A DNA stretch of 64,000 nucleotides. Origin: Aestuariibacter sp. GS-14 (GTDB taxonomy: Bacteria > Pseudomonadota > Gammaproteobacteria > Enterobacterales > Alteromonadaceae). The translations under genes and the position numbers were made by a program. Location: positions 1 through 64,000 of the forward strand of contig NZ_VHIP01000001.1 in NCBI RefSeq assembly GCF_006494365.1, in the 5' to 3' direction. Shown here one piece after another: positions 1 through 9,044 of this stretch. The notes under the pieces were generated by a model. The model was not told the DNA's origin, ran no database searches, and saw only the letters and a program-made list of their open reading frames with translations. Positions within the stretch are counted from its first letter, which is position 1, and the number at the start of each line of letters is the position of its first letter.

Positions 1-95
1 CGCTTCGCTCATGTCGAACAGCTTCGCTGGTTCAAATCCGGCGCGGGCAGTGTTTGTTTTTTTGGAGTGTGTTTTCTCGGAAAGATTATTTGAAG

Positions 96-171
96 TGGTG
101 GGTCGTGCTGGATTCGAACCAGCGACCAATTGATTAAAAGTCAACTGCTCTACCAACTGAGCTAACGACCC
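96..171 (-). tRNA. tRNA-Lys (anticodon TTT), copy 1
   Basis: A 76-nt cloverleaf on the minus strand. It begins GGGTCGTTAGCTCAG at 171, has the anticodon loop CTTTTAA (anticodon TTT, decoding AAA/AAG), the T-arm GCTGGTTCGAATCCAGC and an encoded CCA end at 96-98. The acceptor stem GGGTCGT pairs with ACGACCC. It is identical to the copy at 200-275 and lies 28 nt downstream of it, so the two are probably cut from one precursor. Confidence 0.97.
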
Positions 172-199
172 TCTTCAAATTGGGGTAATCGATTAAGGA

Positions 200-275
200 T
201 GGTGGGTCGTGCTGGATTCGAACCAGCGACCAATTGATTAAAAGTCAACTGCTCTACCAACTGAGCTAACGACCC
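200..275 (-). tRNA. tRNA-Lys (anticodon TTT), copy 2
   Basis: A 76-nt tRNA on the minus strand, base for base the same as the copy at 96-171, with anticodon TTT and encoded CCA. It is the promoter-proximal copy. A promoter with -35 TTGCAC and -10 TATTAT lies about 40 nt upstream. A tRNA-Lys downstream of the Tol-Pal cluster is also known in other gammaproteobacteria such as Pseudomonas. Confidence 0.97.
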
Positions 276-315
276 ATCGATTACCGCTGTCACCTTGTCT
301 TGGCGACGGGCGCAT

Positions 316-343
316 ATAATACTTATTTCCGGCGTGTGTGCAA
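316..343 (-). promoter_or_regulatory. Promoter of the tRNA-Lys pair
   Basis: On the minus strand, -35 TTGCAC (338-343), a 16-nt spacer and -10 TATTAT (316-321), followed by the GC-rich discriminator GCGCCCG. A GC-rich discriminator is typical of stable-RNA promoters under stringent control. Distance to the first tRNA is about 40 nt, consistent with a short 5' leader removed by RNase P. Confidence 0.7.
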
Positions 344-494
344 CCTTAAAAATGCATTTATTTTCACTTTTCTGCCAAAAAAAGTTTAAACGCTCAAAAA
401 CAAAACAAATCGGTCAAACTTTAGTCCCACAATTGCACCTTAGCAAGTTTCATCGCGTAAAAACTTAAGCAAACGGTCAGTTTTTTCACACAAC

Positions 495-524
495 AAAAAA
501 GGAGCTCCAGGGCTCCTTTTTTTT
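495..524. terminator. Terminator of the tol-pal operon
   Basis: Stem AAAAAAGGAGC / GCTCCTTTTTT with a 6-nt loop (506-511). Read on the minus strand it follows the cpoB stop codon by about 20 nt and ends in a run of six T. The symmetrical A and T runs would also allow it to work on the plus strand. Confidence 0.85.
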
Positions 525-542
525 AATTTTCCGCAAAAAAAA

Positions 543-1349
543 TTACAAACGCGCTTCAGCCAATTTTCTGGCTGACGAATTTGGGTATTCTGTAATCACT
601 TGCTGGAACAATTGTTTTGCTTTTGCCATGTCACCGGTACTTTCAGCAATCACACCAAGTTTTAATAGTGCATCCGGACGCTTGGCAGAATCTGCAAACT
701 TATTGGCTACAATATCAAACTGTTCGGTAGCTTCCTGCCACTGCTGCTTATTAAACAACAGCTGCCCCAGCCAGTAATGCGCATTAGGTGCATAGCTGCT
801 CTCTGGGAAACGGGCAAGAAATGCCTGAAACTCTGGGATGGCTTTATCGTACTCTCTGGATTTCAGGATCAGATTGACTGCCTTTTCATAGGCATCGGAT
901 TCTGAAAGACCCGACGCAGCTGTCGCTGCTGTTACCGTTTTAGTGGAGGCTTGTGCTGGTGCTGTGGTAGTGGGCACGTTTGCTGTGTTACCGCTCGTCA
1001 CAGGTACAGTCGCTGATGATTTCAACGCTTCTACACGTTTATCGATCTCGAGATACAATTCCCGTTGGCGATCCAATACCTTTTGTAACTGGTTGGTGTG
1101 CACTTCAACCGCACCGCGCAATTCATCTAATTCCAGTTGCATGTTGTCGATTTGCTGCTGGAGGCGATGCTGCATATCTGCCCGGTTTTTAACCTGTGTT
1201 TCAAGTACAGTTAAACGCGATTCAATGTCGCTCCCGCCTACGGAGTAAACAGGAGCTCCAGTGGACTGTCCATACGCAACCGGTAGACACAGCAAAGCCG
1301 TTGTCATTACGACAACGGCTTTCAACACATTACCTTTACGGTACGTCAT
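543..1349 (-). CDS. cpoB: Cell division coordinator CpoB (YbgF)
   Basis: Periplasmic partner of Tol-Pal; in E. coli CpoB links outer-membrane constriction to PBP1B-driven septal wall synthesis. The 268-residue protein has a signal peptide ending near a VAYGQS cleavage region, an N-terminal coiled coil (about 37-110, the trimerisation segment in E. coli), a Thr/Ala-rich linker, and C-terminal tetratricopeptide repeats (about 155-268). I chose the ATG at 1349, one base after the pal stop codon (TAA-G-ATG); a TTG five codons upstream would overlap pal and is less likely. It is the last gene of the seven-gene tol-pal operon and is followed by a strong terminator. Confidence 0.95.
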   Translation of the reverse strand: MTYRKGNVLKAVVVMTTALLCLPVAYGQSTGAPVYSVGGSDIESRLTVLETQVKNRADMQHRLQQQIDNMQLELDELRGAVEVHTNQLQKVLDRQRELYLEIDKRVEALKSSATVPVTSGNTANVPTTTAPAQASTKTVTAATAASGLSESDAYEKAVNLILKSREYDKAIPEFQAFLARFPESSYAPNAHYWLGQLLFNKQQWQEATEQFDIVANKFADSAKRPDALLKLGVIAESTGDMAKAKQLFQQVITEYPNSSARKLAEARL

Positions 1350-1350
1350 C

Positions 1351-1917
1351 TTATTGATAAACAATTACGCCACGGCGGTTCTGAGCAAACGCATACTCAG
1401 ATGACCCCATTACCGCAGGTTTTTCTTCACCGTAAGACACAACTGTTACCTGGCTTGAGCTCACACCTGCGTTCAACAGATAAGTCTGAACAGCTTGTGC
1501 ACGACGCTCGCCCAGTGCAATGTTGTACTCTGGTGTACCGCGCTGGTCACAGTGACCTTCAACAACAATCTTCTTACCTGGGTTTTTCATCAGGTAATCA
1601 GCATGTTTTTGCAGAACAGGGTAAAACTCAGACTTGATGTTAGAACGGTCGAAGTCAAAGTAAACTGTTTGTTCATTCATCAGCGCAGCTAAATCACGCT
1701 TGCTCTGCTCTTCCTGCATTTTTACACGTTGAGCAGCTTCGGCTTTAACTTTCGCTTCTTGAGCTTCTTGCTGAGCTTGTTCTTCAGCAGCTTGCTGCTG
1801 GGCAATGCGGTTGCGCTCCGCTGCCAGTTCCTCTTCGCTAGGACCTGATGAACATGCCATCATAGTCACCACTGGCAGGGCGATGATGAAGCTCTTCATT
1901 ACTTTATTAAGTTGCAT
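1351..1917 (-). CDS. pal: Peptidoglycan-associated lipoprotein Pal
   Basis: Outer-membrane lipoprotein that binds peptidoglycan and is moved to the division site by TolQRA through TolB. The 188-residue product has a lipoprotein signal peptide with the acylated Cys at about residue 22 (TMMAC), an Ala/Glu/Gln-rich linker, and an OmpA-like peptidoglycan-binding domain from about 80 to the end, with the FDFD strand, the VEGHCDQRG loop and the RAQAV helix. The -3 lipobox residue is Met rather than the usual Leu, which is tolerated. An AAGGA ribosome-binding site lies upstream. Its TAA is one base before the cpoB start, so translational coupling is likely. Confidence 0.97.
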   Translation of the reverse strand: MQLNKVMKSFIIALPVVTMMACSSGPSEEELAAERNRIAQQQAAEEQAQQEAQEAKVKAEAAQRVKMQEEQSKRDLAALMNEQTVYFDFDRSNIKSEFYPVLQKHADYLMKNPGKKIVVEGHCDQRGTPEYNIALGERRAQAVQTYLLNAGVSSSQVTVVSYGEEKPAVMGSSEYAFAQNRRGVIVYQ

Positions 1918-1959
1918 CCTCTTAATCCTTATACTTACTTATTTCTAATATGTTAAATG

Positions 1960-3318
1960 TTAAAACAAAAACGGTGACCAACTAGGCGATTTAACTTGCC
2001 CGTCAGCTACCGGTAACCTCGCTTTAAAGCGCCCATCCAGCGACACTAATGACAATACCTGGGTATCTCCGAATAATGTACTATAAATTATCATGCTTCC
2101 GTTCGGAGCGATACTGGGAGATTCATCTAATAATGTTCTCGTGAGTACCTGAATTGCTCCATTTTTTAATTCCTGGCGGGCGATGTGGTAATCACCGCGT
2201 GTTCGGTTAACCAACACAATCTCATCCCCATCCGGTGTAAAAGTGGCCCCAAGGTTCTGTTCACCTTCAAAGGTTAAACGTCTAACCGTGCCATTATCTA
2301 AATTTACGCGATAAATCTGTGGTTTACCACCCCGTTCAGAGCTAAAAATCAGACTCTTGCCGTCGGGAGACCACGAGGGTTCAGTATCAATGGCTCTATT
2401 CTGGGTAATTCTGCGCAAATTCTTCGTGGCTAAGTCCATTACATAAATTTCAGGATTGCCGTCTTTAGACAAAACCATCGCCAGCTGTCTGCCATCCGGC
2501 GAAAACACAGGACTACCATTAATGCCAGGAAAATCAGTTATTTTCTCACGTTGCATGGTGTAAATATCCTGAATAAAAATCTGCGGACGTTTATTCTCAA
2601 AACTCACATAAGCAAGCTTATTACCATCCGGCGACCACGCTGGTGACATCAACGGCTCAGGCGACGACAATAATCGTGTTTCGTTAAATCCGTCATAATC
2701 AGCAATCACCAACTGATAAGGTAATTTCACTGTTTCGCGGTCGCGCACAATAACGTAGGCAATTCGAGTTAAAAACGCACCGCGCACACCGGTTAACTTT
2801 TCGTATACCACATCACTGATTCGGTGCGCATACTGTCTGAAATCACCACCACCAATAACAACCTGACGCTGATCGACAATGTGATCCTTACTGTTTACCA
2901 GTGTGCCATCTTGACCTAACACCTTCGACTCACCGCCGGTGATCTGGCCACGTAACACATCAATAATTTCAAACGATACCAGATAACGGTCGGCGCCTTC
3001 GCTTTGAACTTTGCCGACCACAATGGTATCGAGTCCCATTGACGCCCAGGCAGCGTAGTCCACTTCACTGTCGGTAGAAGGATACTGTGGCATTGAGGCT
3101 GGAACAATGGGATTGAATTTACCGCTGCGGCGTAAATCAGCCATTACTACGTCGGTGAGATTATCGGGTAACAACCCCTCGCCCTGCCATTTAAACGGAA
3201 CCACGGCGATTGGTCTGGCGCTATCAACCCCTTCAGTGATCACGATTTCCAATGCAGCATGCACTGACCCGATGCAACTTAGGTATGTTAACGCTATCCA
3301 CAGACCCAATTTTTTCAT
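1960..3318 (-). CDS. tolB: Tol-Pal system translocation protein TolB
   Basis: Periplasmic beta-propeller protein that passes Pal from the outer membrane to TolA. The 452-residue protein has a 21-residue signal peptide cleaved after VHA, an N-terminal domain (about 22-165) that includes the TolA/Pal-signalling N-terminal tail, and then repeated WSPDG / FSPDG / FTPDG blades (about 225-440) typical of the TolB six-bladed propeller. Length matches the usual 430-450 residues. It lies 5 bases downstream of tolA and 42 bases upstream of pal in the same operon. Confidence 0.97.
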   Translation of the reverse strand: MKKLGLWIALTYLSCIGSVHAALEIVITEGVDSARPIAVVPFKWQGEGLLPDNLTDVVMADLRRSGKFNPIVPASMPQYPSTDSEVDYAAWASMGLDTIVVGKVQSEGADRYLVSFEIIDVLRGQITGGESKVLGQDGTLVNSKDHIVDQRQVVIGGGDFRQYAHRISDVVYEKLTGVRGAFLTRIAYVIVRDRETVKLPYQLVIADYDGFNETRLLSSPEPLMSPAWSPDGNKLAYVSFENKRPQIFIQDIYTMQREKITDFPGINGSPVFSPDGRQLAMVLSKDGNPEIYVMDLATKNLRRITQNRAIDTEPSWSPDGKSLIFSSERGGKPQIYRVNLDNGTVRRLTFEGEQNLGATFTPDGDEIVLVNRTRGDYHIARQELKNGAIQVLTRTLLDESPSIAPNGSMIIYSTLFGDTQVLSLVSLDGRFKARLPVADGQVKSPSWSPFLF

Positions 3319-3323
3319 AGGCT

Positions 3324-4097
3324 CTACAACTCCACCTTCAGATTAATGTTCTTTAATTCTTCATACACTGCGGGATCATCAGACACCGGCAGTTTGTCTG
3401 GTCTTAACACAGCACTTTGGGCAGCACGGCACAACGCAGGATCACCGTCTAATACAGACACCTGAGTAACCAGACCGGACGTAGCCAGTCTAATATTCAA
3501 TCGACAGCTTTTGCCTTTAAAATCAGCATTCAGGTAACGTTTTATGGTTTGATGGATCAACGCCTGATACCGCTCTTTTTCCGATAAAACGTGCTGCCGG
3601 CGCTGTTGCTGCATAGCTTCCTGTTCTTTAGCAAGCTGCTCCTGCATAATTCTTTCCAACTCTGCGCGTTCAGCTGCTTCTTTTTCTTTGCGGGCTTTTT
3701 CAGCCTTTTGAGCCTCTTCCCGCTCTTTGCGCTCCCGCGCCTTTTCTTCCGCTAAGCGACGTAATTCAGACTGATGTTTTGCTTCAGCTGCTTCTTTGGC
3801 TGCTTTTTCTTCCCGGGCCTTACGCGCTGCGGTTTCGCGACGACGCTTGTCTTCCGCTGCCTGCGCTTTTCGCTCCTGTTCCGCTCGTGCCTGAGCTTCT
3901 GCCTGGGCTTGCGCACGCTGTGCGTCAGCAATGGCCTGGGCATCAATAAACGTTGCATTAATTACCGGTGCAGCTGAATCTGATACCACCGGCATAATTG
4001 GCGATGATGACAAACTGACACTAATTAGCAACAGTATGGCTATCACAACATGTAAGCCGAGTGATTTCAATAACGCGGATTTCTCTGCAGATGTCAC
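3324..4097 (-). CDS. tolA: Cell envelope integrity protein TolA
   Basis: Inner-membrane-anchored protein that spans the periplasm and transmits proton-motive-force energy from TolQR to TolB and Pal. One N-terminal transmembrane helix (about 12-35) with the SLGLH start typical of TolA is followed by a long Ala/Glu/Lys/Arg-rich helical domain II (about 55-170) and a compact C-terminal domain III (about 175-257) with one Cys pair. At 257 residues it is well below the E. coli length of 421; the difference lies in domain II. It is preceded by tolR and followed after 5 bases by tolB. Confidence 0.95.
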   Translation of the reverse strand: MTSAEKSALLKSLGLHVVIAILLLISVSLSSSPIMPVVSDSAAPVINATFIDAQAIADAQRAQAQAEAQARAEQERKAQAAEDKRRRETAARKAREEKAAKEAAEAKHQSELRRLAEEKARERKEREEAQKAEKARKEKEAAERAELERIMQEQLAKEQEAMQQQRRQHVLSEKERYQALIHQTIKRYLNADFKGKSCRLNIRLATSGLVTQVSVLDGDPALCRAAQSAVLRPDKLPVSDDPAVYEELKNINLKVEL

Positions 4098-4109
4098 GTT
4101 GGCTGCCTG

Positions 4110-4535
4110 TTATTTGTTATCAACCGGGTCGGTCATCAACCCTACGGACGGTACGCCTGCTTTTTGCAACAGCACCATAAGCTGAATTACTTCGCTGTAA
4201 GCCACGGCGCCATCGCCTTTTACCACAACAGGTGTCTCCGGTGCTTTTTCCAATTGAGCCTGTACCAGCGCGGTCATATCACCAGCATCAACCGCCTGTT
4301 CCTGGTTATCACCCAGGTTCAGGTAATAGTCTCCTTTTACATCCACTGAGGCAATAATAGGCGGGATATCCTGCTGTTCTATGGGTTGAGCGCTGGCTTT
4401 GGGCAGGTCAACTTTGACACCCTGGGAAATAAGCGGTGCGGTTACCATAAAAATAATCAACAGCACCAGCATAACGTCAATGTAGGGTACAACATTGATC
4501 TCTGAAACCGGACGACGACGTTTTCTTACGTACAT
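4110..4535 (-). CDS. tolR: Tol-Pal system protein TolR
   Basis: ExbD/TolR-family inner-membrane protein of the TolQR proton-driven motor. The 141-residue sequence has a basic N-terminus (RKRRRPVSEINVVPYIDV), one transmembrane helix (about 18-38) carrying Asp20, which corresponds to the proton-conducting Asp23 of E. coli TolR, and a periplasmic domain ending in the usual GLMTDP region. It follows tolQ by 27 bases and precedes tolA by 12 bases. Confidence 0.97.
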   Translation of the reverse strand: MYVRKRRRPVSEINVVPYIDVMLVLLIIFMVTAPLISQGVKVDLPKASAQPIEQQDIPPIIASVDVKGDYYLNLGDNQEQAVDAGDMTALVQAQLEKAPETPVVVKGDGAVAYSEVIQLMVLLQKAGVPSVGLMTDPVDNK

Positions 4536-4562
4536 AATGACTTCTCCGTGCTAACAGCTTAG

Positions 4563-5246
4563 TTAGCCATTAGCCTGTGCGGCCAGAGCCTGACGCTGGA
4601 GGATGGCAGAAAACTCTTCCATAAAGTTGCTGTAGCTGTTCTCGAGTTTTTCAACCTGATGACTAAACCGGTTGTAAGCAATAACCGCAGGAATAGCGGC
4701 AAACAAACCAATAGCCGTAGCAATCAGTGCTTCTGCAATACCCGGCGCAACCATCGACAATGTAGCCTGCTGCACTTCACCTAACGCAATAAATGCATTC
4801 ATAATACCCCACACGGTGCCAAACAATCCGATATACGGGCTGATTGAGCCGGCAGTGGCCAGAAACGACAAACGGCTTTCCAGGTTGTCTACTTCACGGG
4901 ATAACGCAACCCGCATAGCGCGATATGTACCGTCTACAATCACATTTGCATTGGTATTGCTCTTGCGCAATCGCACGAACTCTTTGAAGCCCGCACAAAA
5001 AATATGACTCATGCCCCGCACGTTTTCTTGCGCAGACAGTTGCTGGTAGAGGCGGTTGAGATCGGTGCCTGACCAAAACTCATCTTCAAATTCCTGCATG
5101 GATTTTCGGGCACCCGAAAGTGCACTTTGACGCTGAAAAATAAACGCCCAGGATGCAACAGACACGCTGAGTAACAGCAGCATAACCAATTGGACAACGA
5201 AACTTGCCTGTAAAAACAAGCCAATGAAAGTTAAATCAGATGACAC
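4563..5246 (-). CDS. tolQ: Tol-Pal system protein TolQ
   Basis: MotA/TolQ/ExbB-family proton channel subunit in the inner membrane. The 227-residue protein has three predicted membrane segments (about 12-36, 130-155 and 168-195) and the family motif around [10 protein letters not shown] and [15 protein letters not shown]. The start is GTG at 5246, placed inside the end of ybgC so that the two genes overlap by 11 bases, which suggests translational coupling. Together with TolR it powers TolA. Confidence 0.97.
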   Translation of the reverse strand: MSSDLTFIGLFLQASFVVQLVMLLLLSVSVASWAFIFQRQSALSGARKSMQEFEDEFWSGTDLNRLYQQLSAQENVRGMSHIFCAGFKEFVRLRKSNTNANVIVDGTYRAMRVALSREVDNLESRLSFLATAGSISPYIGLFGTVWGIMNAFIALGEVQQATLSMVAPGIAEALIATAIGLFAAIPAVIAYNRFSHQVEKLENSYSNFMEEFSAILQRQALAAQANG

Positions 5247-5634
5247 GCGAAAGTTCCCCTAATATTGCTTTAGGTAGCCTACGAGGTCGCATTGAAGTCA
5301 AATCAACGCAGGCAACCTGCACTTGCACAGTAACCAATAACTGATCCTGAGCATTTTTTATCTCTTGTTGAAATGTCATACTAGCGCCTCTCAATTCTAC
5401 AATCTGAGACTGAATACTCAACAGCTGATTAAAGCGAGCGGGCGCAAAGTTTTGCATTTCGACCTGTTTGACGACAAAAGCGGTGTTTTGTTCCAATAAA
5501 ACATCCTGCTCAAAGCCTAATTCCCGCAACCATTCGGTACGAGCACGCTCAGCGAACTTTAAGTAGTTGGCATAGTAAACAATGCCACCCGCATCTGTGT
5601 CTTCATAATAAATGCGCACCTGCATTGAATGCAT
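5236..5634 (-). CDS. ybgC: Acyl-CoA thioester hydrolase YbgC
   Basis: Hot-dog-fold thioesterase that acts on acyl-CoA; first gene of the tol-pal operon in most gammaproteobacteria. The catalytic-site motif YYEDTDAGG lies at residues 9-17, with Asp14 matching E. coli Asp18, followed by [13 protein letters not shown]. The reading frame is open much further upstream, but I place the start at the ATG at 5634 (132 residues) because it gives the family length and has an AGAGG ribosome-binding site 8 bases upstream; the upstream extension has no resemblance to the family. An ATG three codons further in is the alternative. The 3' end overlaps tolQ. Confidence 0.93.
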   Translation of the reverse strand: MHSMQVRIYYEDTDAGGIVYYANYLKFAERARTEWLRELGFEQDVLLEQNTAFVVKQVEMQNFAPARFNQLLSIQSQIVELRGASMTFQQEIKNAQDQLLVTVQVQVACVDLTSMRPRRLPKAILGELSRVI

Positions 5635-5978
5635 TACCCGGGCCTCTTTTGTTGTGTTTGGTCGCAATAGTAGAAGATTGCAACAAGACATGTCCAGTAA
5701 ACCCAATGAATACATTACCTTTTTTGCATTTTGTTTCGACTGCGTTATGCAGCGTTGTGCACAATAAAAACGTCGCGGTGAAAATAGTGGGGTAGTCATC
5801 TGATGATATGGCTAAATAGCGACGCATTTCAGATACATTAATTAATTCGTTTAAATATCGCTGCAAATCGCAAGATTGTCGCAAACCCTGAAGTTTAGGT
5901 GCATACAGTTAGATCAACCGGAATTAACACGGCATTAACAGATTAGTTTTTCTAATTTGAAATCAAAAATATTCTCAA
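5635..5978. other. Intergenic region upstream of ybgC
   Basis: No convincing gene. Open frames here (for example the upstream extension of ybgC) have no family features. It must contain the promoter of the minus-strand tol-pal operon, but I could not single out a well-matched -35/-10 pair. A short ATTAG-N5-CTAAT inverted repeat sits near 5943-5957, just upstream of the plus-strand promoter described next. Confidence 0.4.
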
Positions 5979-6006
5979 TTGTCGAATTTTAGCAACCCCC
6001 TATAAT
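5979..6006 (+). promoter_or_regulatory. Promoter of the candidate small RNA
   Basis: -35 TTGTCG (5979-5984), a 16-nt spacer and a perfect -10 TATAAT (6001-6006) on the plus strand. The only downstream element on this strand is the terminator at 6103-6130; the next gene is on the opposite strand. Confidence 0.65.
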
Positions 6007-6012
6007 ACGCAC

Positions 6013-6130
6013 CATCAAGTCGATACACGAACGAGTTCTTATTGAATATTCTGTTAGACATGAGTTCCCTGGATTTTTTCCTTCAACACTTGTTGTTCTC
6101 AGCCCGCTTCATTGAAGCGGGTTTTTTTTT
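6013..6130 (+). ncRNA. Candidate small RNA (orphan promoter-terminator cassette)
   Basis: About 118 nt lie between a consensus-like promoter and a textbook intrinsic terminator, with no plausible protein gene between them. The only ATG frame (from 6060) runs through the terminator and lacks a ribosome-binding site. The transcript would end with a stable GC stem and nine U residues, as Hfq-dependent small RNAs do, and it has unpaired U-rich and A-rich stretches before it. It does not match any small RNA I know (Spot 42, RyhB, 6S and 4.5S were considered). Inference from signals only; expression is untested. Confidence 0.5.
6103..6130 (+). terminator. Intrinsic terminator of the candidate small RNA
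   Basis: Perfect 8-bp stem CCCGCTTC / GAAGCGGG with an ATT loop (6103-6121) followed by nine T. It works only on the plus strand: read on the minus strand no T-run follows, so it does not serve the oxidoreductase gene at 6184. Confidence 0.9.
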
Positions 6131-6183
6131 GCCTGTTCTGAACAAATGGAATGGGGCCGGAAGCATTCCTTTTCTGAACTACG

Positions 6184-7182
6184 TTACAATTTGACTATCA
6201 TTTTGCCCTTGTTTTCACCACTAAACAGCATAGACAACCCTTTCACTGCGTTAGCCAGCCCTTCTACGCTATGCGCGCGATATTTGATTTTACCTTGTTG
6301 CACATAAGGCGTGAGTTTTGCGAGGATTTGTGGAATTTCACCCCAATGATCGGGCATCGCGAACCCCTGAATAGTAATGCGCTTTTTAATCAGAGGGATC
6401 CAATTGGGGCCTGGTAACGGTGATGCTGACTGATAATCGGCAATCATGCCACATACTACAATTCGACCATGCGCATTCATACGATCAACAATAAGCTGTT
6501 GTATTGGTCCGCCGGTATTTTCAAAAAACACATCAATGCAATCAGGTGTCAACGCTTTGAGCTGCTGCGCCAGGTTCTCTGACTTATAATTAATTGCGCC
6601 ATCAAACCCCAGTTCATTGACTATCCAGTCAGCTTTTTCATCACTGCCAACAACGCCAATTACGCGCAGGCCATCAGCTTTGGCTAATTGCCCGACAATC
6701 GTACCCACTGATCCTGCTGCACCGGTGACAATGAGTGTTTCGCCAGCCTTGGGTTTACCGAACTGATATAAGCCGGTGGTAGCCGTTAGCCCGGGTAAGC
6801 CAAATACGCACAATGCCATTTCCGCGCTAACACCAGGTTGCAGCTTATTAAACCCCTGACCATTTGAAATCAGATATTCCCGCCAACCTGTCATGCCCAG
6901 TACTTTGTCACCTGGTACAAAATCCGGATGCCTGGATTCAATTACTTCACCTACCCCACTACTACGCATCACCTCACCGAGTTCTACGGGAGGAATATAA
7001 CTGCCGCGATCTTCACTCATCCAGCCCAGCATAGCGGGGTCGAGTGACATGTGGGTTTGCTTAATTAACAGCTCGCCCTCTTTAGGGCTTGGGATAGCCT
7101 GAGTCCGCGCCTCAAACAGATAATCACCAATTTCTCCATTGCGCGGGCGGTTTACCAGTACCATCGATTGATACGTTGCCAT
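6184..7182 (-). CDS. Zinc-independent NADP-dependent oxidoreductase (MDR family, CurA/LTB4DH type)
   Basis: Medium-chain dehydrogenase/reductase of the prostaglandin reductase/leukotriene B4 12-hydroxydehydrogenase group (E. coli CurA is a member), which reduces alpha,beta-unsaturated ketones or aldehydes with NADPH. The 332-residue protein has the N-terminal substrate domain with the SLDPAMLGWM segment, then the Rossmann motif GAAGSVGTIVGQLA near 155-168, and the FENTGG region typical of this group. The Cys/His zinc ligands of alcohol dehydrogenases are absent. It stands alone between ruvB and ybgC, genes that are often adjacent elsewhere, so it is probably an insertion. The physiological substrate cannot be read from the sequence. 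Confidence 0.88.
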   Translation of the reverse strand: MATYQSMVLVNRPRNGEIGDYLFEARTQAIPSPKEGELLIKQTHMSLDPAMLGWMSEDRGSYIPPVELGEVMRSSGVGEVIESRHPDFVPGDKVLGMTGWREYLISNGQGFNKLQPGVSAEMALCVFGLPGLTATTGLYQFGKPKAGETLIVTGAAGSVGTIVGQLAKADGLRVIGVVGSDEKADWIVNELGFDGAINYKSENLAQQLKALTPDCIDVFFENTGGPIQQLIVDRMNAHGRIVVCGMIADYQSASPLPGPNWIPLIKKRITIQGFAMPDHWGEIPQILAKLTPYVQQGKIKYRAHSVEGLANAVKGLSMLFSGENKGKMIVKL

Positions 7183-7339
7183 GTATAGCTCCTGTAACCC
7201 TTTCGGGATAGTTTTTACTTGTCTACTACTTGCCTACTAGATTAACAATAACGCATCAAAAAATTAAAATAACATTTATACTTATTCGGCGATATTGACG
7301 GTTAAACACACAACCGGAATCGATATCTATTTGGTGGGA

Positions 7340-7368
7340 TTACTGTCAGGTAGCGAACCTGACAGTAA
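7340..7368. terminator. Perfect 12-bp hairpin after ruvB
   Basis: TTACTGTCAGGT / ACCTGACAGTAA with a 5-nt loop, 11 bases past the ruvB stop codon. There is no T-run on either side, so it may be a transcript-end stabiliser or a factor-dependent termination site rather than a classical intrinsic terminator. Confidence 0.5.
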
Positions 7369-7378
7369 CGCAATAGCT

Positions 7379-8380
7379 TTATTCTGGCTGAAAGCCCATG
7401 TGCAGGAAGGCTCTTGAGGTTGCAATACGACCACGTGGCGTGCGTTGCAGAAAGCCTTGTTGAATTAAGAACGGCTCAATTACATCTTCAATGGTTTCTT
7501 TTTCTTCACCAATTGCTGCTGCCAGGTTTTCAAGGCCAACCGGGCCGCCATTAAATTTCTCGATAATGGCCTGCAACAGCTTGCGATCCATGTAATCGAA
7601 ACCTTCTTTATCGACATCCAGCATATCGAGTGCAGCAGCAGCAACATCACCATTTACTTCACCGTTTGCCTTGATTTGCGCGTAGTCGCGCACCCTGCGT
7701 AGTAAGCGGTTAGCGATACGCGGTGTGCCGCGAGAGCGCTTAGCCACTTCGAACGCACCTTGCTGATCCATATCCATTTGAAGATAAAAAGCACTGCGCG
7801 CCACAATATCGGTCAGATCTTTTACAGAATAAAATTCCAATCGCTGAACAATGCCAAAACGGTCACGTAAGGGCGACGTCAACGAGCCGGCACGAGTGGT
7901 TGCACCGACCAGTGTAAACGGCGGTAAATCCAGTTTAATCGAACGCGCAGCAGGGCCTTCACCAATCATAATGTCCAGTTGGTAGTCTTCCATGGCCGGG
8001 TATAAAATCTCTTCCACCACCGGGCTCAATCGATGTATTTCATCAATAAACAATACATCGTTGCGCTCCAGATTGGTTAATAACGCGGCCAAATCCCCTG
8101 CTTTTTCAAGCACGGGCCCCGACGTCGTTTTAATATTCACGCCCATTTCGTTGGCCACAATATTAGCCAGTGTGGTTTTGCCCAACCCCGGCGGACCAAA
8201 TATCAATAGATGATCTAACGCGTCATCGCGTTGCCTGGCCGCTTCAATGAAAATCTCCATTTGGTTACACACATGCTGCTGACCCGTGTAATCCTTAAGT
8301 AGCTTGGGGCGAATTGCTCTGTCTATAACAGCATCGTCATCGCTTTCGTTGGCAGAAATTAACCGATCGGCTTCAATCAT
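7379..8380 (-). CDS. ruvB: Holliday junction branch migration ATPase RuvB
   Basis: Hexameric AAA+ motor that, with RuvA, drives branch migration of Holliday junctions. The 333-residue protein has Walker A GPPGLGKT (62-69), Walker B with DEIH (113-116), sensor 1 around VGATTRAG, sensor 2 around [17 protein letters not shown], and a C-terminal winged-helix domain ending in the RTPRGR segment. Length and motifs are those of the family. It lies 16 bases downstream of ruvA in the aspS-nudB-ruvC-ruvA-ruvB run. Confidence 0.98.
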   Translation of the reverse strand: MIEADRLISANESDDDAVIDRAIRPKLLKDYTGQQHVCNQMEIFIEAARQRDDALDHLLIFGPPGLGKTTLANIVANEMGVNIKTTSGPVLEKAGDLAALLTNLERNDVLFIDEIHRLSPVVEEILYPAMEDYQLDIMIGEGPAARSIKLDLPPFTLVGATTRAGSLTSPLRDRFGIVQRLEFYSVKDLTDIVARSAFYLQMDMDQQGAFEVAKRSRGTPRIANRLLRRVRDYAQIKANGEVNGDVAAAALDMLDVDKEGFDYMDRKLLQAIIEKFNGGPVGLENLAAAIGEEKETIEDVIEPFLIQQGFLQRTPRGRIATSRAFLHMGFQPE

Positions 8381-8396
8381 ACTGTTTCCTGTTTAC

Positions 8397-9026
8397 TTAC
8401 AACGATGCCTTGAGTGCCTGACGGATCAGGGATTCACTGCTCATCCCGTCAGCAAAGACACTGTTAACCATTTTGCTGGCCTGAGGCGGTTTATAGCCGA
8501 GTGCAACCAATGCACTCACGGCTTCTTCTTTCACATCGTTTACCGGGACAAACGTATCGGTATCAACAGCGTCAGGATCCTGACCGAGTGTGAAGGAATC
8601 AGGCGAAGGCAACGTCTGAGAAAACTTAGCCAGTCGATCGCGCAACTCCACCACTAAACGCTCAGCCGTTTTCTTTCCAATGCCCGGTAAGGACGTGAGT
8701 GATGACACGTCTTCTTTCTGCACTGCGCTTAAAAATTGTGGCGCTGACATGCCCGACAAAATAGCTAAACCCAGTTTGGGTCCAACCCCATTAGCTTTGA
8801 TTAATTCTCTAAACAGGCCCCGCTCCAGCTTATCGGCAAAACCGAACAGCAGTTGGGCATCTTCACGTACCACAAAGTGAGTGAACAAAGTACAGGACTC
8901 CCCCACTTTAGGCAGCTTGTAAAAGCTGGTCATGGGTAAGTGTAATTCGTAACCCACACCGGCTACATCTATGAGTACTTCGGGTGGCGTTTTTTCTAGC
9001 AACACACCGTGAATTCGACCAATCAT
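8397..9026 (-). CDS. ruvA: Holliday junction branch migration protein RuvA
   Basis: Tetrameric protein that binds four-way junctions and loads RuvB. The 209-residue protein has an N-terminal OB-fold (about 1-63), two helix-hairpin-helix motifs ([15 protein letters not shown] and [18 protein letters not shown], about 71-130), an acidic linker and a C-terminal RuvB-binding domain (about 155-209) with [14 protein letters not shown]. It is followed by ruvB and preceded by ruvC (18-base gap). Confidence 0.98.
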   Translation of the reverse strand: MIGRIHGVLLEKTPPEVLIDVAGVGYELHLPMTSFYKLPKVGESCTLFTHFVVREDAQLLFGFADKLERGLFRELIKANGVGPKLGLAILSGMSAPQFLSAVQKEDVSSLTSLPGIGKKTAERLVVELRDRLAKFSQTLPSPDSFTLGQDPDAVDTDTFVPVNDVKEEAVSALVALGYKPPQASKMVNSVFADGMSSESLIRQALKASL

Positions 9027-9044
9027 GGTTACTACAAGGCTCCG

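Noticed and set aside
96..275. Integration site (att) evidence at the tRNA-Lys pair
   Set aside because: The two tRNAs are complete duplicates with a normal promoter, and no integrase or repeated tRNA 3' end is visible inside the window.
5603..5884. 93-codon frame overlapping the ybgC start on the minus strand
   Set aside because: Overlaps the real ybgC start, no ribosome-binding site, no protein-family pattern.
6060..6183. Small ORF inside the candidate small RNA (from ATG 6060)
   Set aside because: It lacks a ribosome-binding site and would be translated through a strong terminator hairpin and its T-run.
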